From an uncultured Oceanobacillus sp. (GTDB lineage Bacteria > Bacillota > Bacilli > Bacillales > Amphibacillaceae): a stretch of DNA of 5,789 nucleotides. The notes under the pieces are model-generated. The model did no database searches. It was not told the origin of the DNA and saw nothing but the letters and a program-made list of their open reading frames with translations. A program made the position numbers and the translations under genes. The stretch spans positions 1-5,789 of the forward strand of contig CALKWU010000161.1 of NCBI GenBank assembly GCA_938004015.1, in the 5' to 3' direction. Positions 1 to 5,777 of this stretch are shown piece by piece (positions within the stretch are counted from its first letter, which is position 1; each line of letters starts with the position of its first letter).

Positions 1-55
1 ATCCTTTTTGCATGAATTGAACTAAAAACCCGTATCCAGGGGATTGATTCCAAAT

Positions 56-93
56 AAAAGACAACAGACCGAAAGAGGTTTGTTGTCTTTTTT
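56..93 (+). terminator. Rho-independent terminator of an upstream transcript
   Basis: A 15-base-pair stem (56-70 pairing with 77-91, one G-U pair) closes a 6-base loop, GAAAGA, and runs into an unbroken T tract on the + strand. This is a textbook intrinsic terminator. The gene it ends lies to the left of the window; no convincing coding 3' end can be identified in positions 1-55, where all three forward frames close within the first 25 bases. The A-rich left arm gives a weaker T tract on the other strand, so it could also stop leftward transcription. Confidence 0.9.
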
Positions 94-298
94 CATCATG
101 GCGACCTTGACTTTTGTTCAAAGCAAAATTCAAACCAGCCTTCGATCATTCGTAAAATCAAGCCAAGACTCGCCACTCCTCTATCAAAACAATGACTTCA
201 ACAACAATCGTCAGCCAATTGATTCTTCGGAATAAAAAACCCTTTTCACAACAGCCACCCCGACCAAAACAGTGCAAAGTTCTGATGAAAGCAATCGT
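94..298. other. Intergenic stretch with no supported gene
   Basis: I see no credible coding region, RNA gene or repeat here. Short open frames exist on both strands, but none has a well-placed ribosome binding site or a recognisable protein, and one of them reads through the terminator stem at 56-91. The stretch may carry upstream regulatory DNA for the two-component operon, but no clear site is visible before the promoter at 299. Confidence 0.5.
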
Positions 299-327
299 TT
301 CACAGCAAGTTGCGAATTTTGTATAGT
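299..327 (+). promoter_or_regulatory. Sigma-A-type promoter for the two-component/Sco operon
   Basis: TTCACA at 299-304 (5 of 6 matches to TTGACA) is followed by a 17-base spacer and TATAGT at 322-327 (5 of 6 matches to TATAAT). Predicted transcription start is near 334, giving a leader of about 95 bases before the response regulator. A second possible -10 (GATAAT, 386-391) lies closer to the gene but has no good -35. The assignment is by consensus only. Confidence 0.6.
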
Positions 328-333
328 TAATAT

Positions 334-349
334 GAACAAATTGGAACAA
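334..349 (+). promoter_or_regulatory. Tandem GAACAA repeat, possible response-regulator site
   Basis: GAACAA occurs at 334-339 and again at 344-349, so the copies are 10 bases apart, one helical turn. OmpR-family regulators commonly bind tandem direct half-sites at 10-11 base spacing. The repeat covers the predicted start site of the promoter at 299-327, which would fit autorepression. It also lies about 50-65 bases upstream of the start expected for the weak GATAAT box at 386-391, which would fit activation. Two 6-base copies in AT-rich DNA can arise by chance. Confidence 0.3.
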
Positions 350-428
350 GTTTTCGGATTTCACAAAGACTTCATATTTTTATCCGATAATAGAAGATAA
401 CGATTGTCATAAGGAGGGACTTGGCGGG

Positions 429-1103
429 ATGGATGACGTTACCATTATGGTCGTTGAAGATGAAAAGGACATGAGGAAAATGATCCGCACCTTTTTGGAA
501 ACACGGGGATACCGGATCATCGAAGCGACAGATGGAACCCATGCCCTTTCCATCATGGAGAAAACAGAACCGGATTTGTTGATCGTCGATGTGATGATGC
601 CTTTCATGGACGGGTTCGAATTCACGGAAAAAGTGCGGGAAAACTCCAACATTCCCATCATCTTTTTATCGGCTAAAGGCGAATATTGGAATCGAATCGA
701 GGGATTGAAGTTGGGAGCTGATGATTACATCCCCAAGCCATTCGTACCCGAAGAATTGCTCGGTCGGGTGAGATCGGTTTTGCGGAGATCCTACAACCGT
801 CAAGTGGACAGGGAAATCATCACGATCGATTCCCTGATGATCGATAAAGATTCACACACCGTCACCTTGGATGGAGAGCCTCTGACATTGACCCGGAAAG
901 AATTCCATCTGCTCCACCTTTTGGCTAAAAACATGGGACGGGTCTTCTCAAGAGAACAATTGTTGGAACTCATCTGGGGCGAAAACCATCATAGCAGTGA
1001 ACGGACGGTGGACACCCATATCAAAACATTAAGGATCAAGCTGGGGGATTACGGTAAACTCATCAAAACCGTTTGGGGGATCGGCTATAAACTCGAGGTG
1101 TGA
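429..1103 (+). CDS. OmpR/PhoB-family response regulator
   Basis: A 224-residue cytoplasmic two-component response regulator and DNA-binding transcription factor, of normal length for the family. The receiver domain (about residues 4-118) has the acidic pocket E10/D11, phosphoacceptor D54 in the LLIVDVMMP strand, the switch residue S81 and the conserved lysine K103 before P104-F105. The C-terminal winged helix (about 130-224) has the usual TRKEFHLLHLLAKN, FSREQLLELIWG and ERTVDTHIKTLRIKLG elements and ends in WGIGYKLEV. The ATG start is preceded by AAGGAGGG at 411-418, a rather long spacing of about 11 bases, but no better in-frame start exists. It is first in the operon with the histidine kinase, which starts 2 bases after its stop. 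The receiver and output sequences do not let me name a specific orthologue (such as ResD or WalR), so no symbol is given. Confidence 0.95.
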   Translation: MDDVTIMVVEDEKDMRKMIRTFLETRGYRIIEATDGTHALSIMEKTEPDLLIVDVMMPFMDGFEFTEKVRENSNIPIIFLSAKGEYWNRIEGLKLGADDYIPKPFVPEELLGRVRSVLRRSYNRQVDREIITIDSLMIDKDSHTVTLDGEPLTLTRKEFHLLHLLAKNMGRVFSREQLLELIWGENHHSSERTVDTHIKTLRIKLGDYGKLIKTVWGIGYKLEV

Positions 1104-1105
1104 AC

Positions 1106-2515
1106 ATGAAGAATCTGTCTTTCAATCAACAAATAGTGCTCGTATTTCTCTTAAGCATCGGTTTTACGCTCGCTTTCTCTTTTTTCTTCATCCATCATTT
1201 GTATTCAGAGTTGTATTTGTCGCGAATTGAAGAATCGATTATCAAACAGGGTGAGCGCACCGCTTCGCATTACCATTACGGAGAATTGAGCGAAGAAATC
1301 CAGAATATGATCGAATGGTACAATATCGTTTCCGAATATGAAGTGATCGTCGTGGAAAACTTGGATAATTTGACGGCCCATTTCCCCTATCAAATCGATT
1401 ATGAGACGCTTGTCAACGAACAGGATCGGGGACAATTGGAAGAGGGGAAATACGTTTTGAAAAAAGGATTCGTCGAAGAATTCAATCGGGAAATCCTTGG
1501 GGCGATTTTTCCGATCAAGGGCGAAGTCGGAATGATCGGGTTCATCTATATTTACGTTCCTCTCGCAGCGATTGAAGACGTGTTCAAAAACAACATCCCG
1601 CTTTTACTCATCGTCGGCGTTTTGTTTTTCGGGATGTTTTATTTCATCTTCAAGCGGGTTTGGCGATCGATTTCCCGGCCGCTGGCAAATTTACAACAAT
1701 TGGCCCATGAAGTGTCGAAAGGAAATTACTCGAATCAAGTGGAAATTGAACGGAAAGATGAAATCGGTCAATTGGCGGAAGCATTCAATCAGATGAGTAT
1801 GTCCTTGCAAGAACAAGAAGAACGGAAAAAGGAATTCACATCGAATGTTGTCCATGAGTTGCGGACCCCCCTCACCTACATCCGGGGATATTCCAGTGCG
1901 TTGAAACAAAAAATCTTCACCTCTCCGGAAGAAGCCGATTATTATTTGACGACGATTGAAAAGGAAGCGGATCGGATGAATCAGTTGATCAATGATATCG
2001 TCGATTTGAACCAGTTGCAGGAAGATTTATATACGATTGAAAAAGAACCGATATCCATTGCCCAGTTGTTGTTCGATACGATCGACTTGTTCACCATCCT
2101 TATTGAAGAAAAAGAACTCGAATGGGACTTGGCTGTGGATGAAGAACTCATCGTCTCGGGTGACTCCCAACGGTTGCATCAAGTGTTTTACAATACGATC
2201 GACAACGCCATCAAATATTCGAATAACGGCGGTACAGTTTCAATCAAAATAGAAGCAGTCAATGATGCAGTCGAATATCGGATAAATAACGAGGGAACCA
2301 TCATCCAAAAAGAGGATCTCCCACGGATTGGCGAACGATTTTTCCGGACTGATCGGGCGCGGAACCGGGCAACGGGAGGCAGCGGATTAGGATTATCGAT
2401 TGTAAAAGAAATCGTCCGTTTGCATAGTGGTACATTTTCCATTGAAAGTGACGAATCGACGGGGACGACGGTAACGATCCGGTTACCTCAATGGGACATG
2501 GAGGGAGCTGAATAA
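1106..2515 (+). CDS. Membrane sensor histidine kinase, cognate to the upstream regulator
   Basis: A HAMP-containing sensor kinase that should phosphorylate the response regulator encoded just before it. I prefer ATG 1106 (469 residues): GAGGTG at 1095-1100 lies 5 bases upstream. An in-frame GTG at 1100, overlapping the regulator's stop, adds two residues but has no good binding site. In numbering from that GTG: transmembrane helix 1 at about 11-31, an extracellular sensor region at about 34-165, transmembrane helix 2 at about 166-185, HAMP at about 186-238, the dimerisation/phosphoacceptor domain with H252 in VHELRTPL, and the ATPase domain with the N box (N365, N369), F box (GERFFR, 411-416) and G2 box (GGSGLGLSI). 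The G1 box is atypical: the usual DxGxG reads N397-E-G-T-I, so the adenine-contacting Asp is Asn. The sensor region carries an HYHY cluster at 57-60. The ligand is unknown. Confidence 0.94.
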   Translation: MKNLSFNQQIVLVFLLSIGFTLAFSFFFIHHLYSELYLSRIEESIIKQGERTASHYHYGELSEEIQNMIEWYNIVSEYEVIVVENLDNLTAHFPYQIDYETLVNEQDRGQLEEGKYVLKKGFVEEFNREILGAIFPIKGEVGMIGFIYIYVPLAAIEDVFKNNIPLLLIVGVLFFGMFYFIFKRVWRSISRPLANLQQLAHEVSKGNYSNQVEIERKDEIGQLAEAFNQMSMSLQEQEERKKEFTSNVVHELRTPLTYIRGYSSALKQKIFTSPEEADYYLTTIEKEADRMNQLINDIVDLNQLQEDLYTIEKEPISIAQLLFDTIDLFTILIEEKELEWDLAVDEELIVSGDSQRLHQVFYNTIDNAIKYSNNGGTVSIKIEAVNDAVEYRINNEGTIIQKEDLPRIGERFFRTDRARNRATGGSGLGLSIVKEIVRLHSGTFSIESDESTGTTVTIRLPQWDMEGAE

Positions 2516-2517
2516 TA

Positions 2518-3084
2518 GTGCCAAAACCGAAAGTGATACTCTCTATTTTGTTTTGTTTGATTATCGTTTCCGCTTGTGGTGCCGACGAACCGTCTGAACA
2601 AGAGATTGCTGCGTTTTCATTCATCGATCAAAACGGCGAACCGTTCGGTACTGATGATTTGGCCGGATCGGTTTGGGTCGCGAATTTCATTTTCACGGAA
2701 TGCGATACGGTTTGTCCACAAATGTCGGTTGAGATGGCGGCTTTGCAACAGGCATTGGCTGAAAACGACATCGAGGTGGAACTCGTCTCTTTCACCGTGG
2801 ATCCGGAAGTGGACAGCCCGGACGTATTGAAAGAATACATGACGAAGTTCACCGATGACGCAAGCAACTGGCATATGTTGACTGGTTATTCCCAGGAAGA
2901 TATCGAAGCGTTTGCCAAAGAGCAATTCCAAACGATTGTACAAAAACCGAGTTCTTCCGATCAAGTCATCCATGGAACGAATTTTTATTTGATCGATCAG
3001 GATGGGGTCATCCAAAATCAGTACAATTATACGGATGCGTCTTATATCGAGAATATGATTGAAGACATCCGCAGCCTCCAATAA
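2518..3084 (+). CDS. Sco1/SenC-family copper/thiol lipoprotein
   Basis: A 188-residue thioredoxin-fold protein of the Sco family, which in Bacillus (BsSco, YpmQ) helps assemble the CuA centre of cytochrome c oxidase. The N terminus is a lipoprotein signal: K3/K5, a hydrophobic stretch, then a VSAC lipobox with C20 as the predicted lipidated residue, so it should sit on the outer face of the membrane. The copper/redox motif is intact: C62-D-T-V-C66-P in the loop after strand FIFTE, with the partner histidine H152 in IHGTNFYLID. The VDPEVDSPDVLKEY segment (94-107) is also typical. It starts at GTG 2518, with GGAGGGAG at 2500-2507 inside the end of the kinase gene and only 2 bases between the kinase stop and this start, so co-translation is likely. 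No cytochrome oxidase genes are in view, so a dedicated role in thiol or copper handling for the adjacent two-component system is possible but inferred. Confidence 0.93.
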   Translation: MPKPKVILSILFCLIIVSACGADEPSEQEIAAFSFIDQNGEPFGTDDLAGSVWVANFIFTECDTVCPQMSVEMAALQQALAENDIEVELVSFTVDPEVDSPDVLKEYMTKFTDDASNWHMLTGYSQEDIEAFAKEQFQTIVQKPSSSDQVIHGTNFYLIDQDGVIQNQYNYTDASYIENMIEDIRSLQ

Positions 3085-3114
3085 AGGAAATCACGGACTG
3101 CAGCATCAAAAATT

Positions 3115-3155
3115 AAAAGCATCCACCTCCACTAAAAGAAGGATGGATGCTTTTT
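3115..3155. terminator. Bidirectional terminator between convergent genes
   Basis: An 11-base-pair perfect stem, AAAAGCATCCA (3115-3125) with TGGATGCTTTT (3144-3154), encloses an 18-base loop that can pair further (CCT with AGG). On the + strand it ends in five Ts, terminating the Sco operon 30 bases after its stop. On the - strand the TTTTAATTTTT that follows can terminate the aminotransferase transcript. It is the only hairpin in the 113-base convergent gap. Confidence 0.9.
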
Positions 3156-3197
3156 AATGTCTTATCGGCTTCACCCGAAATCTTCCCTGACAAACAT

Positions 3198-4574
3198 TCA
3201 CGCCATTTCCGCCAGAGCGGATTCGTACGCTTCTAATGTATCATTAATCTCTTTCTCACCATGGGCGGTCGACATATTGTACCGGTTGAGCGGCTTCGTA
3301 TAAATTCCTTTTGTGAGCAAACGGAAGTCCAGCTCCCTTCTCATGGCGAAATCCGCTTGTTGCAAGTCCCGATAATTTTTCACTTCTTTATCCGTCAAGA
3401 CGACATTGAAAATCGAACCGACACCAATCGCCTGCATCGCAATGCCCCGTTCGGCGAAAAGCTTTTCCAGTTCTGTTTTCAATGTTTCCGTCGTCTTTGT
3501 GACATGTTCGATTCCTTCTTCCAAGACAGCGATTGTCGCAAGCCCGGCTGCGAGAATCGTCGGATGGCCGTTGTAGGTTCCGCTATGGAAAAGGACATCT
3601 TTTGCCCGGGATTGTTTACTATGGCTGCTGTCGAAAACATCCGAGGCCGCAGCAGGTGCACTGACCATCATAACGTCTTCCTTGCCGCCGACGATCCCTA
3701 TCGGAAAACCGCCTCCTAACACTTTCCCCAGGGCAGTGATGTCAGGTTTCACATCATAAAGACCTTGAGCACCACGGAGACTCGTGCGAAAACCAGTTTT
3801 CACCTCATCGAATATGAGCAAGATCCCCAACTCGTCCGTCAACGTACGGAGTCCTTCCAAAAATTCAGGTTCCGGTGGAATGAACCCTCCTTGAACCGGT
3901 TCAATAATGACTGCAGCAAGTTCGTCTTGATGTTCCTTCAAAATGTCGGCTGTATGCTCCAAATCGTTGAACGGCAGAATAATCGTATGCTCCTCATGGT
4001 AAGCATCGACCCCTTTGGATTCGACGACCGGTTTTGGCGCATGCTCCTCCCCCGCTTCTTCCAAAGAAGGATTGATGCTCAAGAGCACTTGATCATAGCC
4101 GCCGTGATAATGGCCTTCAAACTTGGCGATTTTCGTTTTGCCCGTATAAGCATAAGCAAGACGGATCGCCAACAGTGTCGCTTCAGTTCCGGAGTTCGTG
4201 TAGCGGATTTTTTCCATGCTCGGATAAAGTGCCTTGATTTTTTTCCCCATTTCCATTTCAAGCGCATGCGGCGTCCCGAACAACGTCGTCCCATCTTCCA
4301 GCAACTGATGTTGGACGGCTTCCACAATTTTCGGATGGCCATGGCCGAGCATTAATGCACCGTAAGAAAGCGTGTAGTCAACATATTCATTCCCATCATG
4401 GTCATATAAGCGGGCCCCTTTTGCCTTCTGCATAAAAATCGGATACGGTTCAAAGGATTTGATGTTTGCCGTCACGCCGCCCGGCATGATTTCCTTCGCT
4501 TCCAGGAACAGCTCCCGCGATCGGACTGTCCTCTCTTCAAACTCCTGAAGATACGACTTCTGCAGTAACACCAT
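3198..4574 (-). CDS. Class-III PLP aminotransferase, GSA-aminomutase-like
   Basis: A cytoplasmic fold-type I, class-III PLP enzyme of 458 residues. Visible motifs: TNSGTEA (126-132, phosphate cup), Y156-H157-G158 (ring stacking), E225 in IIEPVQGG, D256 in FDEVKTGFR (pyridine nitrogen), K284 in LGKVLGGG (Schiff-base lysine) and T333 in HSGTYNGHP. The N terminus (IMPGGV) and the end (STAHGEKEI) resemble HemL and GsaB. However, the glycine-rich gating segment that follows GCYHGHGDS in true HemL is absent. YHGGYDQVLL is followed instead by an acidic Pro/Glu-rich segment (168-195), and a roughly 20-residue insert lies at 306-327; length is about 30 above HemL. I therefore call it an aminotransferase of uncertain substrate (amino acid, beta-amino acid or amine), not haem biosynthesis. 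Start: ATG 4574 has AGGAGG at 4584-4589, 9 bases upstream. The frame stays open up to ATG 4613, but that start lacks a binding site. Confidence 0.92.
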   Translation of the reverse strand: MVLLQKSYLQEFEERTVRSRELFLEAKEIMPGGVTANIKSFEPYPIFMQKAKGARLYDHDGNEYVDYTLSYGALMLGHGHPKIVEAVQHQLLEDGTTLFGTPHALEMEMGKKIKALYPSMEKIRYTNSGTEATLLAIRLAYAYTGKTKIAKFEGHYHGGYDQVLLSINPSLEEAGEEHAPKPVVESKGVDAYHEEHTIILPFNDLEHTADILKEHQDELAAVIIEPVQGGFIPPEPEFLEGLRTLTDELGILLIFDEVKTGFRTSLRGAQGLYDVKPDITALGKVLGGGFPIGIVGGKEDVMMVSAPAAASDVFDSSHSKQSRAKDVLFHSGTYNGHPTILAAGLATIAVLEEGIEHVTKTTETLKTELEKLFAERGIAMQAIGVGSIFNVVLTDKEVKNYRDLQQADFAMRRELDFRLLTKGIYTKPLNRYNMSTAHGEKEINDTLEAYESALAEMA

Positions 4575-4620
4575 CAAATAAAACCTCCTGGAGAAATATT
4601 TGTTTAAAATCATTGTCTAT

Positions 4621-4638
4621 ATGAAATTCTTATTTCAT
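4621..4638. promoter_or_regulatory. Perfect 18-base operator-like dyad over the aminotransferase start
   Basis: ATGAAAT-TCTT-ATTTCAT is a perfect 7+4+7 inverted repeat. It overlaps the last two bases of the leftward TATAAT box and covers the predicted start of the aminotransferase transcript (near 4630), a classic repressor position. A matching imperfect dyad sits at the same place on the divergent promoter (4701-4718). The likely ligand is the neighbouring RpiR-type regulator; binding is inferred. Confidence 0.7.
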
Positions 4639-4665
4639 TATAAGCCATAACGTTCGGCTTGTGAA
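4637..4665 (-). promoter_or_regulatory. Promoter of the aminotransferase gene
   Basis: Read on the - strand, TTCACA (4665-4660, 5 of 6 matches) is followed by a 17-base spacer and a perfect TATAAT (4642-4637). The predicted start near 4630 gives a leader of about 55 bases before ATG 4574. The spacer contains a short AAGCC-N9-GGCTT inverted repeat (4642-4660) of unknown meaning. This is the best promoter match in the window. Confidence 0.78.
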
Positions 4666-4671
4666 TAGTTT

Positions 4672-4702
4672 TTGAACAAAAATTTCACCCAAATTTTATA
4701 AT
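4672..4702 (+). promoter_or_regulatory. Promoter of the RpiR-type regulator gene
   Basis: A perfect TATAAT at 4697-4702 is preceded by TTGAAC (4672-4677, 19-base spacer) or the overlapping TGAACA (18 bases), each with 4 of 6 -35 matches. The -35 lies inside a 14-base palindrome, TTTTTGAACAAAAA (4669-4682). The predicted start is near 4709, inside the dyad at 4701-4718. It is weaker than the divergent promoter by consensus, as expected for a regulator gene. A second TATAAT at 4745-4750 has no usable -35. Confidence 0.6.
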
Positions 4703-4718
4703 GAAACTTTTGTTGCAT
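4701..4718. promoter_or_regulatory. Imperfect 18-base operator-like dyad over the regulator start
   Basis: ATGAAAC-TTTT-GTTGCAT is a 7+4+7 inverted repeat with 6 of 7 arm positions paired. It shares its first two bases with the end of the rightward TATAAT, exactly as the dyad at 4621-4638 does with the leftward TATAAT. The common pattern is ATGAAAY-N4-RTTKCAT. It is probably a second, weaker site for the same repressor, giving autoregulation. Confidence 0.6.
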
Positions 4719-4781
4719 CCATAATGGCATTGAAATATCCTGTTTATAATGGAATAATGGTTACAAGAGAGGAGGGACGAT

Positions 4782-5645
4782 GTGCCAATGAACATTTATC
4801 AAATGATTGCCGAAAAAATGCCGATGATGAGCAAATCGCAAAAAAAGTTGGCTACTTATATTTTGGAAAATACGAACACCGTCCCTTTTTACACCGTGGC
4901 GACCTTATCGAAACGGGCCGGTGTAAGTGAAGCTTCCGTCGTCCGTTTTGCAGTCTTTCTCGGGTTCTCCGGCTATCGGGAGTTGCAAAGTGAAATGCAA
5001 CAATCGGTGCAGAAGCAGTTGACGACGAGAGAGAGGATTAAAATCTCATCACAAGTATATGATGATTCCAATCAAGGCATTTATGATATTTTCAAAGATG
5101 ATATCGCCAATATCCGTTCGACGATGGAGAATCTCGATACGAAAGCGTTGCTCGATGCTGTGGATCTCCTTTTGAAAGGAAAAGAAATATATATTACAGC
5201 CAATCGGAGTTCCGTATCCCTCGGGATGTTCCTCGAGTATTATTTGGATATCATTCTCGGAAACACCCATTTGTTGGGGCCGGTTGAAATCAAACCGGAA
5301 GAGTTGCATCGGTTAAATGAGAAAGATGTCGTCATCGGCATCAGTTTTGCCCGTTATTCGATGAGCACGGTCAATATGATGTCCTATGCGAAAGAGTTGA
5401 ATGCGACGACGATTGCCATCACTGACAACCTCCGTTCTCCGCTCATTCCGCATGCCGATGTCGTGCTCACCGCATCGAGCCAGTTACCGACATTTTTCGA
5501 TTCGTATGTTGCACCGTTGAGTTTGATCAACACATTGATCACGTTCGTCGGGCAAAAACGGATGGAAGAGTCGGAAGAGCGGCTGGAAAAATTGGAGGAC
5601 ATTTGGGATCGATTCGGCACCTTTTACTCTGACGAAGGAGAATGA
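4782..5645 (+). CDS. MurR/RpiR-family transcriptional regulator (HTH-SIS)
   Basis: A 287-residue cytoplasmic regulator of usual length for the family. Residues 1-77 form the N-terminal HTH_6 domain: MSKSQKKLATYILENTNTV, then the helix-turn-helix LSKRAGVSEASVVRFAVFLGF (42-62) and GYRELQ. Residues about 120-255 form a SIS domain: KEIYITANRSSVSLG, DVVIGISFARYSMSTV, YAKELNATTIAITDN, HADVVL. SIS domains in this family usually sense sugar phosphates. Here the Gly-rich first loop is TANRSS and the second is SFARYS, so the ligand may differ. The C terminus (260-274) is a charged helix. Start: GTG 4782 lies 6 bases after AGGAGG (4770-4775); ATG 4788 (12 bases) is the alternative. It is divergent from the aminotransferase, with matching dyads at both promoters, so it is probably the local repressor and autorepressor. 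Confidence 0.93.
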   Translation: MPMNIYQMIAEKMPMMSKSQKKLATYILENTNTVPFYTVATLSKRAGVSEASVVRFAVFLGFSGYRELQSEMQQSVQKQLTTRERIKISSQVYDDSNQGIYDIFKDDIANIRSTMENLDTKALLDAVDLLLKGKEIYITANRSSVSLGMFLEYYLDIILGNTHLLGPVEIKPEELHRLNEKDVVIGISFARYSMSTVNMMSYAKELNATTIAITDNLRSPLIPHADVVLTASSQLPTFFDSYVAPLSLINTLITFVGQKRMEESEERLEKLEDIWDRFGTFYSDEGE

Positions 5646-5690
5646 CAGGGACCAATAGCAAAACTCAACAACAATGATGACCATCATGAT

Positions 5691-5738
5691 ACAAGCGTCA
5701 AATCGTCCGGAACGCTTCGGACATTTGACGCTTGTTTT
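5691..5738 (+). terminator. Terminator of the regulator gene
   Basis: ACAAGCGTCAAAT (5691-5703) pairs perfectly over 13 bases with ATTTGACGCTTGT (5723-5735). Inside it a second stem, GTCCG (5705-5709) with CGGAC (5718-5722), extends the hairpin past a one-base bulge. Only three or four Ts follow, a short tract for such a stable stem. It lies 46 bases after the regulator stop, so the regulator appears to be transcribed alone. Confidence 0.85.
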
Positions 5739-5777
5739 AAAATGATTGGAGTTTCTTCCTGTACGAAACTGGAAAAT

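Noticed and set aside
94..160. Possible small leftward gene or RNA ending at the hairpin 56-91
   Set aside because: A 17-residue frame followed by the hairpin on the - strand was considered. No promoter or spaced ribosome binding site supports it, and the T tract is much better on the + strand.
44..235. Forward open frame of 63 residues starting at TTG
   Set aside because: It begins before and reads through the terminator hairpin at 56-91, has a poor start context, and gives a low-complexity protein with no recognisable family.
158..364. Leftward open frame of 68 residues in the leader region
   Set aside because: It has a weak GTG start with no good ribosome binding site, runs antisense through the operon promoter, and gives a Cys-rich product with no family likeness.
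2617..3081. 154-residue leftward frame opposite the Sco gene
   Set aside because: It is a mirror of the real coding sequence: Sco has its signal peptide, CxxxC and His intact, while the opposite frame has no motif.
3261..4355. Long rightward open frames opposite the aminotransferase
   Set aside because: They are antisense to a gene with complete catalytic motifs, lack ribosome binding sites and give sequences unlike any protein family.
4575..4613. N-terminal extension of the aminotransferase to ATG 4613
   Set aside because: The added 13 residues have no ribosome binding site, and the AGGAGG at 4584-4589 lies inside the extension, ideally placed for ATG 4574.
4642..4660. AAGCC-N9-GGCTT inverted repeat in the aminotransferase promoter spacer
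   Set aside because: The arms are only 5 bases, no second copy occurs on the divergent promoter, and the dyad at 4621-4638 is a far better operator candidate.
5674..5687. ATGATG-AC-CATCAT small inverted repeat after the regulator stop
   Set aside because: A two-base loop cannot close a stable hairpin, no T run follows, and the strong terminator 4 bases further on explains the region.
5750..5770. AGTTTC-N9-GAAACT inverted repeat near the right edge
   Set aside because: The arms are only 6 bases, there is no T run and no promoter around it, and it is too close to the window edge to interpret.
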